A DNA stretch of 64,000 nt from Methylobacterium sp. J-078 (GCF_022829285.1 NZ_JAKSYI010000025.1:28509-92508), one strand, 5' to 3'. Numbered from the stretch's first letter, positions 48,580-58,262 are shown. Made by a program: numbers and translations. Notes: generated by a model not told the origin, from the letters alone.

Positions 48580-51500
48580 TCAATGGAAATCGCGGCTGCG
48601 GTAAATCCGCCGATCCTCCGGAGCGCCGAAATCGGTGGTCTCGGGCGGCAGCCGCAAACCCCCGGCGCGCAGATCGCGCAGGGCCGACGAGAGATCGCGG
48701 AACCGCTCCGCCAGCAAGTGCACGACGGACCCGGAGCGCTGCACCCGGCCCCGCACCGCGAGGAAGCGGGCGCCCATGGCGGTCGCGCGGTTGGCCTCGA
48801 ACACGTCGCGCCAGACGATGACGTTGGCGATGCCGGTCTCGTCCTCGAGGGTCAGGAACACGGTGCCGCGCGCCGTGCCCGGGCGCTGCCGGGTGAGGAC
48901 GAGGCCCGCCACGGTGACGCGGGCGTTGTTCGCGACCCGCGCGCCATCGTGATGGTCGCGGGCCGGGATCGCGCCGATCCGGGCGAGCCGCGTCCGGAAG
49001 AACGCGACGGGATGCCCCTTCAGGGAGAGGCCGGTGGCGGCGTAATCCTCCGCCACGTGCTCGCAAGCCGCCATGGCGGGCAGGGCCACCGCGGGCTCGT
49101 GGCGGAAGAGCCCGTCATCGGCGTGGAAGGCGAAGAGCGGCATCGGCGTGTCGAGGAGGTGGGCCCGCCGGTCGCCGTCGGCGCGCCCGGCGGCCTTGGC
49201 GTCCTTGGCAGTCTTGGCGTCCCTGGCGGCCTTGACGGCGCTGGTGCCCTCCAGGGTCCGTACCGCCCAGAGGGCGGCCCGCCGGTCGAGGTCGAGGGAG
49301 CGGAACGCATCCGCCTCGGCGAGCCGCTCCAGGGCGTTGCGGGGGAGCGCCAGGGCCGCCTGCAAACCCTCGATGCTGGCGTAGCCGTTGCCCCGCAAGC
49401 GCACGAGGCGGTGCATGGCCGCCTGCGGCACCCCGCTCACCTGGCGCAGGCCGAGGCGCACGGCCAGGCGCCGCTCGACCCCGGGCGGCGGCGGCTCGGA
49501 GGCCGGCTCCAGGGTGCAGTCCCAGTCGCTGGCATTGACGTCGACCCCGCGCACCTCGACGCCGTGGGCACGGGCATCGCGCACGAGCTGCGCCGGCTGG
49601 TAGAACCCCATGGGCTGCGCGTTCAGGATGGCGGCCAGGAAGACGTCGGGGTGCCGGCACTTCATCCAGGCCGAGGCGTAGACCAGGAGCGCGAAGCTCG
49701 CCGCGTGGCTCTCCGGAAAGCCGTAGGTGGAGAAGCCCTCGATCTGCTTGAAGCAGCGCTCGGTGAAGTCGCGCGGGTAGCCGCGCGCCACCATGCCCTC
49801 GACGAACTTGGTGCGGAAGTTCACGATCTGGCCGTTGTGCCGGAAGGTCGCCATGGCCCGGCGCAGGCCATCGGCCTCGGACGGCTGGAACCCGGCGGCC
49901 GTGATGGCGATCTGCATCGCGTGCTCCTGGAACAGGGGGACGCCGTAGGTCCGCTTGAGCACGCTCTCGAGTTCGTTCGCCGGCCCGTGATCGGGGTGGG
50001 GCGAGGGGTATTCCACGGGTTCGAGGTTCTGGCGGCGGCGCAAGTACGGGTGGACCATGTCGCCCTGGATCGGCCCCGGCCGGACGATCGCCACCTGCAC
50101 CACGAGGTCGTAGAATTCCTTCGGCTTCAGGCGCGGGAGCATCGACATCTGCGCCCGGCTCTCGACCTGGAACACGCCCACCGAATCGGCGCGGCTCAGC
50201 ATCTCGTAGACGGCGGGGTCCTTCGCCGGCAGGTCGGCGAGCGTCGGGTAGTCGTGTCCGTAATCGCGTCTCAGGAGATCCGCGCCCCGGCGCAGGCAAC
50301 TCAGCATGCCGAGCGCCAGCACGTCGACCTTCATGAGGCCGAGCACGTCGATGTCGTCCTTGTCCCACTCGATGAAGGTGCGGTCCGCCATGGCGGCGTT
50401 GCCCACCGGCACGGTCTCGTCGAGGCGCCCGCGCGTCAGCACGAAGCCGCCCACATGCTGCGAGAGATGGCGCGGGAAGCCGATCAGCGCGTGGGCGAGT
50501 TCCAGGGCCTGCCGGATCGACGGGTTGTCCGGGTCGAGGCCGGCCTGCCGGATATGCGCGTCGGGCAGGTCCTTGCCCCAGGAGCCCCAGACCGTGTCGG
50601 CCATCACGCCGGTGATGTCGGGGGGCAGGCCCAGGACCTTGCCGACCTCCCGGATGGCGCTGCGCGGGCGGTAGTGGATCACCGTGGCGCAGATCGCGGC
50701 CCGGTCGCGGCCGTAGCGCTCGTAGAGGTGCTGGATCACCTCCTCGCGGCGCTCGTGCTCGAAATCCACGTCGATGTCGGGGGGCTCGGCCCGGTTCTCC
50801 GAGATGAAGCGGGCGAAGAGCAGCCGGATCTCGGTGGGGTCGACGGCCGTGATGCCGAGGCAGTAGCAGACCACGGAATTGGCGGCCGAGCCGCGCCCCT
50901 GGCACAGGATGCCGCGCTTGCGCGCAAATTCCACGATGTCGAACAGGGTGAGGAAGTAGCGCGCATAGTCCATCTTCGCAATGAGGCGCAGCTCCTCCTG
51001 GATTGTGTTCATGATTTGTTCTGGAATGCCGTCCGGATAGCGCCAGCCTGCGCGCTCCGCGACCCGGTAGGTCAGGTAGTCCTGCGCGGTGAAGTTCGGC
51101 GGCACCGGCTCGTCGGGGTACTCGTACTTGAGTTCGTCCAGGGAGAAGTCGCAAACCTGCGCGATCTCGATCGTGCGGGCAACGGCCTCGGGATGGTCGT
51201 CGAACAGGCGCGCCATCTCGTCCGCCGGCCGCAGGTGGCGCTCGGCATTGGCCTCCAGGCGGTAGCCTGCCGCATTCAGGGTGCAGCCCTCGCGGATGCA
51301 GGACACGATGTCCTGCAGGGGCCGCCGGTCGGGGTGGTGGTAGAGCGCGTCCGACACCGCCACCAGGGGCGCGCCGAGGCGGAGCCCCAGTTCGGCGAGG
51401 CGCCCGAGGCGCCGGCGCTCGTCGCCGCGCCGGCGATGGCTCCCCGCCAGGGTGACTCGGCCGGGGGCCTCGGCGGCGAGCTCGCGGAGATGACGCAAGA

Positions 51501-51930
51501 AGGGGGCATCGTCCCCGAGGTGCTCCGGCGGGACCGCGATCAGCATCTGGCCTTCGCTGGCGGCCAGGAGTTCCAAGAAGTCGAACCGACACTGGCCCTT
51601 CTCGGAACGGCGGTTGCCAAGCGTCAGGAGCCGGCAGAGCCGGCCGTAGGCGGCCCGGTCCATCGGGTAGGCCACGGCCTCGAAGCCCTCCTGCGTGACG
51701 AGGCGCACGCCCGGCAGGAAGCGGATGCCGGGCTCGCCCGCCGCCGCCCGCCGCTTCACCTCGGCATGGCCCCGCACCACCCCCGCCAGGGTGTTGCGGT
51801 CGGCGATGCCGATGGCGTGCAATCCGAGTTCGGCCGCCTGCCCCACCATCTCGCCGGGATGCGAGGCTCCGCGCAGGAAGGAGAAATTCGTGGTGACGGC
51901 GAGCTCGGCATAGGCGGGCGGCCCGGACAT
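48580..51930 (-). CDS. dnaE2: Error-prone DNA polymerase III alpha subunit
   Basis: A 1116-residue C-family polymerase used in SOS mutagenesis. Seen in order are the N-terminal PHP domain ([19 protein letters not shown]), '[20 protein letters not shown]', the catalytic aspartates in [15 protein letters not shown], '[23 protein letters not shown]', '[20 protein letters not shown]', and a C-terminal OB fold ([18 protein letters not shown]). The DnaE1 beta-clamp tail is absent, as expected for DnaE2. A repetitive [10 protein letters not shown] linker sits near residue 910. ATG 51939 is an alternative start. Unlike most alphaproteobacterial loci, imuA and imuB are not adjacent. Confidence 0.95.
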   Translation of the reverse strand: MSGPPAYAELAVTTNFSFLRGASHPGEMVGQAAELGLHAIGIADRNTLAGVVRGHAEVKRRAAAGEPGIRFLPGVRLVTQEGFEAVAYPMDRAAYGRLCRLLTLGNRRSEKGQCRFDFLELLAASEGQMLIAVPPEHLGDDAPFLRHLRELAAEAPGRVTLAGSHRRRGDERRRLGRLAELGLRLGAPLVAVSDALYHHPDRRPLQDIVSCIREGCTLNAAGYRLEANAERHLRPADEMARLFDDHPEAVARTIEIAQVCDFSLDELKYEYPDEPVPPNFTAQDYLTYRVAERAGWRYPDGIPEQIMNTIQEELRLIAKMDYARYFLTLFDIVEFARKRGILCQGRGSAANSVVCYCLGITAVDPTEIRLLFARFISENRAEPPDIDVDFEHERREEVIQHLYERYGRDRAAICATVIHYRPRSAIREVGKVLGLPPDITGVMADTVWGSWGKDLPDAHIRQAGLDPDNPSIRQALELAHALIGFPRHLSQHVGGFVLTRGRLDETVPVGNAAMADRTFIEWDKDDIDVLGLMKVDVLALGMLSCLRRGADLLRRDYGHDYPTLADLPAKDPAVYEMLSRADSVGVFQVESRAQMSMLPRLKPKEFYDLVVQVAIVRPGPIQGDMVHPYLRRRQNLEPVEYPSPHPDHGPANELESVLKRTYGVPLFQEHAMQIAITAAGFQPSEADGLRRAMATFRHNGQIVNFRTKFVEGMVARGYPRDFTERCFKQIEGFSTYGFPESHAASFALLVYASAWMKCRHPDVFLAAILNAQPMGFYQPAQLVRDARAHGVEVRGVDVNASDWDCTLEPASEPPPPGVERRLAVRLGLRQVSGVPQAAMHRLVRLRGNGYASIEGLQAALALPRNALERLAEADAFRSLDLDRRAALWAVRTLEGTSAVKAARDAKTAKDAKAAGRADGDRRAHLLDTPMPLFAFHADDGLFRHEPAVALPAMAACEHVAEDYAATGLSLKGHPVAFFRTRLARIGAIPARDHHDGARVANNARVTVAGLVLTRQRPGTARGTVFLTLEDETGIANVIVWRDVFEANRATAMGARFLAVRGRVQRSGSVVHLLAERFRDLSSALRDLRAGGLRLPPETTDFGAPEDRRIYRSRDFH

Positions 51931-51976
51931 CGACGTCATTACCTTTCCGGCTCCGTTGCACCCGACTCGCGACTGA

Positions 51977-51991
51977 GAACGAATCGTGATC
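51977..51991. promoter_or_regulatory. Candidate LexA (SOS) box upstream of dnaE2
   Basis: GAAC, seven bases, then GATC: a one-base departure from the alphaproteobacterial SOS box GAAC-N7-GAAC, about 45 bases upstream of the dnaE2 start. Position and gene type fit LexA control, but a single imperfect match is weak evidence. Confidence 0.3.
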
Positions 51992-52100
51992 ATTTCGGAT
52001 CCCGGGGTGCCGGTTTCGTGTCGAGGAGTCAAAGTCTCGAGGGCGGCTGGCCAAGCTGTTCGCCGTGCGTTAGCCCGGTCTTCCCCAGACAGGATGTCCC

Positions 52101-53057
52101 ATGCTCACCTGCGCGATCCTCGACGATTACCAGGGTGTCGGCCCCACCATGGCCGACTGGTCTGGGCTGTCGGACCGGATCACCCTGCGCGACCTGCGCA
52201 CCACCTTCGCGACGCAGGACGCACTGGTCGACGCGATCGGGGATTGCGAGATCGTGGTGATGATGCGCGAGCGCACGCCGTTCCCGGCCGAACTCTTCGC
52301 GCGCCTGCCGAAGCTGCGGCTCCTCCTCACCAGCGGCATGCGCAACCTGTCGATCGATCTCGCCGCCGCGAAGGCGCATGGCGTCACGGTCTGCGGCACC
52401 TCCAGCCATTCCGAGCCGCCGGTGGAACTGACCTGGGCGCTGATCCTGGGGCTCGCCCGCCACCTCGTGCCCGAGGTGCAGGCCCTGCGCACGGGCGGCC
52501 CCTGGCAGTCGAGCGTTGGCAGCGATCTCGCCGGCCGCCGCCTCGGGGTGCTGGGCCTCGGCAAGACCGGGGCCCGCGTCGCCCGGATCGGCCAGGCCTT
52601 CGGCATGGAGGTCAGCGCCTGGAGCCGGAACCTCACGGCCGAGCGGGCCGCGGCCGAGGGCGTCACCCTGGCACCCTCCCTGGAGGCGCTGCTGGAGGCG
52701 AGCGACGTCGTCTCGATCCACCTCGTCCTCGGCGCGGGTACGCGCGGCCTCCTCGACGCCGCGGCGCTGCGCCGGATGCGGCCCGACGCGTTCCTGATCA
52801 ACACCTCCCGCGCCGCGATCGTGGACGAGGCCGCGCTGCTCGCAGCCCTCACCGAGAACCGGATCGCCGGCGCCGGCCTCGACGTCTACGAGACCGAGCC
52901 CCTGCCGGCGGATTCCCCCTGGCGCACCCTGCCGAACGTGCTGGCGACGCCGCATCTCGGCTACGTCACGCAGCGGAACTACCGCACCTACTTCCCCGAG
53001 ATCGTGGAGGACATTTCGGCCTTCCTCGACGGGGCACCGACCCGGGTGCTGGGGTGA
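52101..53057 (+). CDS. D-2-hydroxyacid dehydrogenase
   Basis: A 318-residue NAD(P)-dependent oxidoreductase of the phosphoglycerate-dehydrogenase-like family. Residues 1-100 and 290-318 form the substrate domain. The Rossmann domain has [16 protein letters not shown], and the catalytic Arg/Glu/His are in '[12 protein letters not shown]', '[13 protein letters not shown]' and 'ATPHLGYVT'. The substrate (glyoxylate, hydroxypyruvate or another 2-keto acid) cannot be decided. It is divergent from dnaE2 with a 170-base intergenic region and is probably transcribed alone. Confidence 0.88.
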   Translation: MLTCAILDDYQGVGPTMADWSGLSDRITLRDLRTTFATQDALVDAIGDCEIVVMMRERTPFPAELFARLPKLRLLLTSGMRNLSIDLAAAKAHGVTVCGTSSHSEPPVELTWALILGLARHLVPEVQALRTGGPWQSSVGSDLAGRRLGVLGLGKTGARVARIGQAFGMEVSAWSRNLTAERAAAEGVTLAPSLEALLEASDVVSIHLVLGAGTRGLLDAAALRRMRPDAFLINTSRAAIVDEAALLAALTENRIAGAGLDVYETEPLPADSPWRTLPNVLATPHLGYVTQRNYRTYFPEIVEDISAFLDGAPTRVLG

Positions 53058-53113
53058 AACGTCCGGGACCGAGTGCCGAGCGAGGAGACCCTTGTCGCGA
53101 TCTCCAAAGGGAT

Positions 53114-53132
53114 GTATCTACTTTGTAGATAC
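53114..53132. promoter_or_regulatory. Inverted repeat upstream of MazEF-like pair
   Basis: GTATCTAC and GTAGATAC form a perfect 8-bp dyad separated by TTT, about 110 bases before the antitoxin start. It lies in a locally AT-rich stretch that probably contains the promoter. An autoregulatory operator for the toxin-antitoxin complex is the simplest reading. It could also be a short intergenic hairpin. Confidence 0.5.
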
Positions 53133-53244
53133 GCAGCAGGCCTCAATGGGATTGCCCCAAAAAGCCAATTGTCCGGCTGCCGATATGAACGGTACGCATC
53201 CCCGCATCCGGAGCAGAGGGGGCGTCACGGGGAGGGGTCCAAAC

Positions 53245-53490
53245 ATGATCGTTCAGTTCGCGAAATGGGGTAACAGTGTTGCCCTGAGAATCCCATCTGC
53301 GACCCTGCGTGAAGCCGGCATCAAGGAAGGCTCGAGCGCCGATCTGTCTTATGAGAATGGCAGGATCGTTTTGACGCCGGTGATGCGACCGCGTCGCCAT
53401 GACCTTGCCGAACTGCTCTCGCGCGTCACGGATGAAAACGTGCAGGCTCAAGCCTTCGATGGACCCGAAGTCGGATCCGAAGTCTGGTAA
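53245..53490 (+). CDS. MazE-like AbrB-fold antitoxin
   Basis: An 81-residue protein opening MIVQFAKWGNSVALRIP, the swapped-hairpin AbrB/MazE DNA-binding domain, followed by 'LREAGIKEGSSADLSYENGRIVLTP'. The C-terminal tail 'DLAELLSRVTDENVQ...' is the flexible toxin-binding part usual for MazE. GGAGG stands before the ATG. It should neutralise the downstream toxin and repress their common promoter. Its stop is one base before the toxin start. Confidence 0.88.
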   Translation: MIVQFAKWGNSVALRIPSATLREAGIKEGSSADLSYENGRIVLTPVMRPRRHDLAELLSRVTDENVQAQAFDGPEVGSEVW

Positions 53491-53491
53491 C

Positions 53492-53842
53492 ATGTCCGCA
53501 TCAGGCGATTACATTCCCGATGCGGGCGACATCGTGAAGGTGAATTTCAGTCCGACGAAGGGGACGGAGCAGGCGGAGTATCGCCGGGCGATCATCATCA
53601 CGTCGCGCGACTACAATGCGAAGGTCGGCCGATGCTTCGCGTGCCCGACCAGTAGCCAGGATCACGGATATCCCTTCGATGTGGCCTTGCCGAAGGGCTT
53701 CGCGGTGACGGGGGTGATCCTCTGCGACCAGGGCAAGCCCTTGGACTACCGAGCCCGGCGCCTCGTGCTGGTGGCGCGCGCGCCGGCCGAGATCCTCGAT
53801 GAGGTGCGGGTCATGATGGGGACGTTCCTCGAAATCCCCTAG
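53492..53842 (+). CDS. MazF-like endoribonuclease toxin
   Basis: A 116-residue PemK/MazF-fold protein. 'YIPDAGDIVKVNFSPTKGTEQAEYRRAIIIT' is the typical N-terminal block, with the conserved G-x-x-x basic start and 'RRA.I.T' strand. 'PTSSQDHGYPFDVALP' follows, and 'GVILCDQGKPLDYRARR' matches the 'D..R..D...R' region near the active site. Family members cut mRNA at short motifs. The gene is one base after the antitoxin, as expected for a two-gene operon. The module appears complete. Confidence 0.88.
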   Translation: MSASGDYIPDAGDIVKVNFSPTKGTEQAEYRRAIIITSRDYNAKVGRCFACPTSSQDHGYPFDVALPKGFAVTGVILCDQGKPLDYRARRLVLVARAPAEILDEVRVMMGTFLEIP

Positions 53843-53876
53843 CGGCATGGTTCGCGTCCGAGCCCACTCGGACTGA

Positions 53877-54782
53877 TCAGGCACGCGCCTCGACGAAGGC
53901 CCGCATCAGCAGGTTCGCGATCGCGAGCGGCGGCGGGGCTGTCAGGCCCTCGGGATGGCGGCCCTCCAGCATCGCCGCGACGGCGTCCCGTGAGAACCAG
54001 CGCGCATCGGCGAGTTCCTCCGGGTCGAGGGTGATGGCTTCGTCGAGGCTCTCGGCGACGCAGCCGATCATCAGCGAGGACGGGAACGGCCAGGGCTGCG
54101 AGGCGTGGTAGTGCACCGCGCCGATGGTCAGGCCGACCTCCTCGAAGGTCTCGCGCCGCACCGCGTCCTCGATCGTCTCGCCTGGCTCCAGGAAGCCGGC
54201 GAGGCAGGAATACATGCCTTCATGGAAGCGCGGCGAGCGCCCGAGCAGGCAGGCATCGCCCCGGGTGATGAGCATGATCACCACGGGGTCGGTGCGGGGG
54301 AAATGATGCGTCCCGCAGGCGGCGCATTCACGGCGGTAGCCGCCGGCCGCCAGCGCGGTCGGCGTTCCGCAATTGGCGCAGAAGCCCTGCCGCGCGTGCC
54401 AGCCGAGCAGGGACTTCGCCGTGGCGAGGAGGCCGAGTTCGTGCGGCGCGAACCGGCCCTCGCCGGCCAGACTCCGCAGATCGTTGGTCCGGAAGTCCGG
54501 GTCGGCCTCCAGGGCCTCGGAGACCTCGGCCGGCACGGCGGCGGCGAAGACCGGGTCGCCGTCGAGGCGCCCGAGATAGAGCGTCAGGCCGCGCTCCCCC
54601 GTGCGGGCGGCCATGTCCGGCGTCAGGAGCGCGGTATCGCCCGAGAGCACGACGCGGTCGCCCGCAAGGACGACCATGTGCGCGCCGGGCGCGTCGAGAC
54701 CGGGGATCGCGGAGGCGCTCTCGGCCGAGTGGCGCACGAGGCGGCTGTGGACGTAGCCGAGCTGGCCCGAGGGGTCGGTCAT
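53877..54782 (-). CDS. nudC: NAD(H)/deNADding pyrophosphatase NudC
   Basis: A 301-residue Nudix enzyme that cleaves NADH and can remove NAD caps from RNA. The N-terminal domain is followed by a four-cysteine zinc ribbon (FCANCGT, then CAACGTHHFPR), the Nudix box (GFLEPGETIEDAVRRETFEE) and the NudC-specific SQPWPFPSSLM motif. It starts four bases after the HIT gene, forming a two-gene unit of nucleotide hydrolases. Confidence 0.95.
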   Translation of the reverse strand: MTDPSGQLGYVHSRLVRHSAESASAIPGLDAPGAHMVVLAGDRVVLSGDTALLTPDMAARTGERGLTLYLGRLDGDPVFAAAVPAEVSEALEADPDFRTNDLRSLAGEGRFAPHELGLLATAKSLLGWHARQGFCANCGTPTALAAGGYRRECAACGTHHFPRTDPVVIMLITRGDACLLGRSPRFHEGMYSCLAGFLEPGETIEDAVRRETFEEVGLTIGAVHYHASQPWPFPSSLMIGCVAESLDEAITLDPEELADARWFSRDAVAAMLEGRHPEGLTAPPPLAIANLLMRAFVEARA

Positions 54783-54786
54783 CAGT

Positions 54787-55203
54787 TCAGGCAGCCGCGA
54801 ACAGGGCGCCGATGCGCTCGATCATCTGGGCGCGGGCGTGGTGCGGGTAGGGGGTCGCGGTGCCGACGCTCCAGACCGGCTTCGGCCAGGCGGGATCTGA
54901 GAGAAAGCGCCCGATCACGTGGACGTGGAGTTGGGGCACGACGTTGCCGAGCGCCGCGACGTTGACCTTGTCGGGCTTGGCGAGCGCCAGCATCACGCCC
55001 GTCGCGATCCGCATCTCGTCCATCAGGCCCCGCGCATCCTCCGGCGACAGGTCGGTGATCTCGCTGGCGCCGGCCCGGCGCGGCACGAGGATCAGCCAGG
55101 GGAAGCGGGCATCGTCCATGAGAAGGACGCTGCAGAGGGCGAGGTCGCCCACGTGCACGGTGTCGGCAGACAATCGCGGGTCGAGGGTGAAGTCGGTGCT
55201 CAT
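54787..55203 (-). CDS. HIT-family nucleotide-binding protein
   Basis: A 138-residue histidine-triad protein. The core 'FPWLILVPRRAGASEITDL', the long helix 'DARGLMDEMRIATGVMLAL', 'KVNVAALGNVVPQLHVHVIGR' and a following W..P.W match the short HIT proteins. The triad reads QLHVHVI, with Gln in place of the first His, as in several bacterial subfamilies. It likely hydrolyses or binds nucleotide phosphoramidates or dinucleotides. It is in an operon with nudC. Confidence 0.88.
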   Translation of the reverse strand: MSTDFTLDPRLSADTVHVGDLALCSVLLMDDARFPWLILVPRRAGASEITDLSPEDARGLMDEMRIATGVMLALAKPDKVNVAALGNVVPQLHVHVIGRFLSDPAWPKPVWSVGTATPYPHHARAQMIERIGALFAAA

Positions 55204-55295
55204 CGCGACGCGATGTAGAGCGGAAACCTGGCCGATGCGAGGGGCGGCCGAACACATGTGCACTTTACGCTTGTGAGTTCGGCTGCCGTTTTGGT

Positions 55296-56027
55296 TTAAA
55301 CGTCTGAGGAACGCCTTTTCCCGGTGAAAATTGCTGCTAACATTATCAAAGACGCAACAGCTAAACTGAAGCCAGGAATATAGAGATTGTTTTTTTCTTC
55401 CTGTATTATTTCGCCTTTTAAAAGAGCTTTTCCATGGCCGCCGCCAGGACAATTCCAAGCCACTCGATCTTTCCCAAAATAATCTACTTTTGCTTTTGCC
55501 AAATAGCCGTCATTTTGATAAACATAAGGAGTTTGGGCCTTGGCGTTGCTTGAATCTTCAGGGTAAGCATTAGCGTTTAAGATTCGATATCCTGGAGGAG
55601 ACCTATATTCCACGAATGCCGTAGCGCCTCGTTCGCACCCAAAGTTGACGGAACCGCCAGATACACTGAATTCTTTCGGTTTCGTTTCATCAAAACCGAG
55701 AAAATCTGCCCACCTCTTCGGGCCATATCCCATAAAAACACTCATAGTGAGAATCAAGAACGTGCAAAAAAATATCAAAGTTGAGTAAATAAGAACTTGC
55801 CTAGGAGTATCTAGTTTTGATCCACGTTCTGAAGTTCCGGCAAACATAGTTACTAATATTGTTGCTAAAAATGCTAGGCACCATATAATTATAGCCGTTT
55901 TGGTTTCACCTAAATATTTCACAATCAGGCCGGCCGCCGCTGCTATAGCTACCGCGCCCCAAACATACCTGATCCCAGGGAATTGTTTTGTTGCCTCGCG
56001 GAGTATTGTAACTAAAGGCTCAAGCAT
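55296..56027 (-). CDS. AT-rich-island membrane protein of unknown function
   Basis: A 243-residue protein with two N-terminal helices (GAVAIAAAAGLIVKYLG, then AIIIWCLAFLATILVTMF), a third (QVLIYSTLIFFCTFLILTM), a soluble domain of about 100 residues with two cysteines (NFGCERG, WNCPGGG), and a final helix (PGFSLAVASLIMLAAIF). No family is recognised. Base composition is far more AT-rich than any neighbour, and codons end in A or T, a strong sign of recent transfer. The ATG at 56027 is used; a GTG at 56108 would add 27 residues. No integrase or repeats flank it. Confidence 0.7.
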   Translation of the reverse strand: MLEPLVTILREATKQFPGIRYVWGAVAIAAAAGLIVKYLGETKTAIIIWCLAFLATILVTMFAGTSERGSKLDTPRQVLIYSTLIFFCTFLILTMSVFMGYGPKRWADFLGFDETKPKEFSVSGGSVNFGCERGATAFVEYRSPPGYRILNANAYPEDSSNAKAQTPYVYQNDGYLAKAKVDYFGKDRVAWNCPGGGHGKALLKGEIIQEEKNNLYIPGFSLAVASLIMLAAIFTGKRRSSDV

Positions 56028-56169
56028 GGATCTACGCCTGTTAGTATATAAATTAATGGCGCAGAGATTCTCGCTTGCCTTACTAAAAATGTCAACTTTT
56101 AGTTGCACAAATAAATTTGAATTTAATTTTATTATATTGAAATTTAAATATCTTTCTGCTCCAGGATAA

Positions 56170-56949
56170 TCAGATCCCGCTGAACCAGTTGTAGCCCTGG
56201 TCCTCCCAGTAGCCGCCCGGATAGTCGTTGGTCACGAAGATCGCCGCGATGTGCTTGGGGCTCTTGAAGCCGAGCTTCGTCGGCACCCGCACCCGCAAGG
56301 GGTAGCCGTACTCGGGCGCGAGGGGCTGGCCGGCGAAATCGAGGGCCAGGACCGTCTGCGGATGCAGGGCGCTCGGCATGTCGAGGCTGCCGTAATAGCG
56401 GTCGGCGCATTTGAACCCGACATATTTCGCGGTGAGGTCGGCGCCGGTCCGCTCCAGGAAGGTCCGCAGGGGCACGCCGCTCCACTGCCCGATCTGGCTC
56501 CAGCCCTCGATGCAGATGTGGCGGGTGATCTGGCTCTCCTGCGGCAGGGCGCGCAGCTTCTCCAGCGTCCAGGGCGCCTTGTCGGCGACGAGGCCGGAGA
56601 CTTCGAGCTTCCAGGTCGCCGCGTCGATCTCCGGGATGTTGTCGGGCGGGTAATAGGCGTTGAAGCGGAACGGCGTATCGATCATCGAGGCCGGGTAGGT
56701 CGGGGCCAGGGTCGCGGGATCGAACAGCCATTGCTGGACCCGGTCGTTGGCCCGCGACATCGCCCAGAGCACCCGGTCGGCCAGGGAGCCGTTGCTGCCG
56801 GTGGAGAGGTCGCAGCCGGAGAGCAGGGTCAGTGCCCCCAGCGAGAGGCCGCCGCGCAGCACCATCCGGCGCTCCAGGCGCGCGAGGTCGGGGGCGAGGT
56901 CGCGGCGCAGGGTCTTGAGGCGGGCGGCGTCGTCGGGATCGCGGGGCAT
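56170..56949 (-). CDS. Periplasmic molybdopterin oxidoreductase (MsrP/sulfite-oxidase family)
   Basis: A 259-residue protein with a Tat-like signal that also has a lipobox (RRMVLRGGLSLGALTLLSGC), so it may be a Tat-exported lipoprotein. The Mo-pterin domain contains the Mo-ligand cysteine in RHICIEGWSQIGQWSGVPL, then 'FKCADRYYGSLDM' and a C-terminal 'YPLRVRVPTKLGFKSPKHI' followed by 'GYWEDQGYNWF'. The fold matches MsrP (YedY), which repairs oxidised methionine in periplasmic proteins using a membrane heme partner. The partner here is a b561-type cytochrome, whose stop shares a base with this start. Confidence 0.88.
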   Translation of the reverse strand: MPRDPDDAARLKTLRRDLAPDLARLERRMVLRGGLSLGALTLLSGCDLSTGSNGSLADRVLWAMSRANDRVQQWLFDPATLAPTYPASMIDTPFRFNAYYPPDNIPEIDAATWKLEVSGLVADKAPWTLEKLRALPQESQITRHICIEGWSQIGQWSGVPLRTFLERTGADLTAKYVGFKCADRYYGSLDMPSALHPQTVLALDFAGQPLAPEYGYPLRVRVPTKLGFKSPKHIAAIFVTNDYPGGYWEDQGYNWFSGI

Positions 56950-57587
56950 CAGCGGACGGTCTCCTCGGTGACGCGGGCGCGGCCGGTGATCATCGCCAGC
57001 AGCGTCCTCGGCACGACGATCACGAGGGCGAGGTGCAGGAGGATGAAGCCGGCAAGGCCCGCCATGGCGAAGAAGTGGATCCGGCGCGCCCACTCGTAGC
57101 CGCCGAACAGGTTCGCGAGGCCCTGCCACTGCACGGGCTTCCACAGGGCGCAGCCCGAGGCGACGAGCATGAGGCCGAGCGCGATGGCGATGAGGTAGGC
57201 GAGGCGCTGCACGGCGTTGTAGCGGCCGACCCGGTGGCTGAGCCGCAGCGCCAGGGCCGCGCGGGCGTCGCGCCAGACCGCGCCCGGGCTCAGGGGCAGG
57301 AAACTTGTCGCGAAGTGGCGGGCCAGGAGCCCGTAGGCGACGTAGGCGAGGCCGTTGAGGGCAAACAGCCACATGGCGGCGAAGTGCCAGGCCAGCGCGC
57401 CGCCGAGCCAGCCGCCCAGCGTCGCCCATTTCGGGAAGGCGAAGGGAAAGAGCGGCGAGGCGTTGTAGATCGCCCAGCCGCTGAACAGCATGCAGAACAC
57501 CGCGACCGCGTTGATCCAGTGGGTGACCCGCACCACGAGGGGGTGGATCACCACGAGGCGCGACGGGGTTTCGGGAACGATCGTCAA
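56949..57587 (-). CDS. Cytochrome b561-type membrane subunit
   Basis: A 212-residue four-helix protein. Heme-ligand histidines lie in 'VTHWINAVAVFCMLFSGW' and 'AWHFAAMWLFALNGLAY', and another pair in 'YNAVQRLAYLIAIALGLMLVASG' and 'RRIHFFAMAGLAGFILLHLALV'. This is the cytochrome b561/formate-dehydrogenase-gamma-like type that carries electrons from quinol to a periplasmic partner. Position, with its stop overlapping the start of the molybdoenzyme (TGATG), makes it the likely electron donor. Confidence 0.9.
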   Translation of the reverse strand: MTIVPETPSRLVVIHPLVVRVTHWINAVAVFCMLFSGWAIYNASPLFPFAFPKWATLGGWLGGALAWHFAAMWLFALNGLAYVAYGLLARHFATSFLPLSPGAVWRDARAALALRLSHRVGRYNAVQRLAYLIAIALGLMLVASGCALWKPVQWQGLANLFGGYEWARRIHFFAMAGLAGFILLHLALVIVVPRTLLAMITGRARVTEETVR

Positions 57588-57662
57588 CAGGACCTCGGTC
57601 TCTTGGGAACCTCGGAATCTCGGGCCGCCCCCGCCGGCGAATACCGGCGGGGCGGGACGGGA

Positions 57663-58262
57663 TCACATCGACGGGACGGTGCCGTTGCGACCGACGATGA
57701 GGACGGCGGCGTTGAGCTTTCCGTCCGGACCCGCCTTCGTGAAGGCCACGACCTTCTCGCCCGCCACCACGATGCTCTTCTCGCCCGGGTCGACCAGGGT
57801 CACGGGCACGTCCTCGGGGACCACCACCTTCTTCTCGCCGCCCTGGTACTTGACCAGCATGGTGCGCCCCTCGGTGCCGGACAGGCTGCCGATGGCGCCG
57901 TTCGTCATGGTCGAGTTGGAGCCGAGGTCCCACGGGTAGTGGCCGTCCGCGGTGCCGCGCAGGGAGGAGGCGAACACCGTGACCTGCAGGGCTTTCTGGG
58001 TGCCGTCCGGCTGCGGGATCGCGGCCGTGCCGATGTAGCTCTCCGACTTGATGTCCGAGAGCTTGCCGCTGCTGGCGGCCAGGATCTTGGTGTCGTCGCC
58101 GAAGGTCACGGTCTTGGTCTCGCCCATGCGGGGCTTGATCGTCACGGTCGAGCCGTCGACGGACTCGATCGTGCCCCGGTAGCGCACCACGTCGTCGGCG
58201 CGGGCGGGTGCGGCGGCGAGGGCGAGACCGAGGGTCAGTCCGGTCAGCAGGGTCTTCATCAT
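57663..58262 (-). CDS. Secreted DUF5666-like protein, tandem paralogue 1
   Basis: A 199-residue protein with a signal peptide (MMKTLLTGLTLGLALAAAPARAD). The mature part begins 'VVRYRGTIESVDGSTVTIKPR', a small beta-barrel-like repeat, then 'YIGTAAIPQPDGTQKALQV', 'GHYPWDLGSNSTMTNGAIG' and ends 'VGRNGTVPSM'. It is roughly 60 per cent identical by eye to the next gene over the whole length. Related genes are often labelled metal ABC transporter permease, which the sequence does not support, as it has no membrane helices. It precedes the cytochrome gene by 75 bases. Confidence 0.8.
   Translation of the reverse strand: MMKTLLTGLTLGLALAAAPARADDVVRYRGTIESVDGSTVTIKPRMGETKTVTFGDDTKILAASSGKLSDIKSESYIGTAAIPQPDGTQKALQVTVFASSLRGTADGHYPWDLGSNSTMTNGAIGSLSGTEGRTMLVKYQGGEKKVVVPEDVPVTLVDPGEKSIVVAGEKVVAFTKAGPDGKLNAAVLIVGRNGTVPSM

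Noticed and set aside
48583..52260. A 1225-codon open frame antisense to dnaE2
   Set aside because: It has no recognisable domain and a shadow-type composition; DnaE2 on the other strand has all catalytic motifs.
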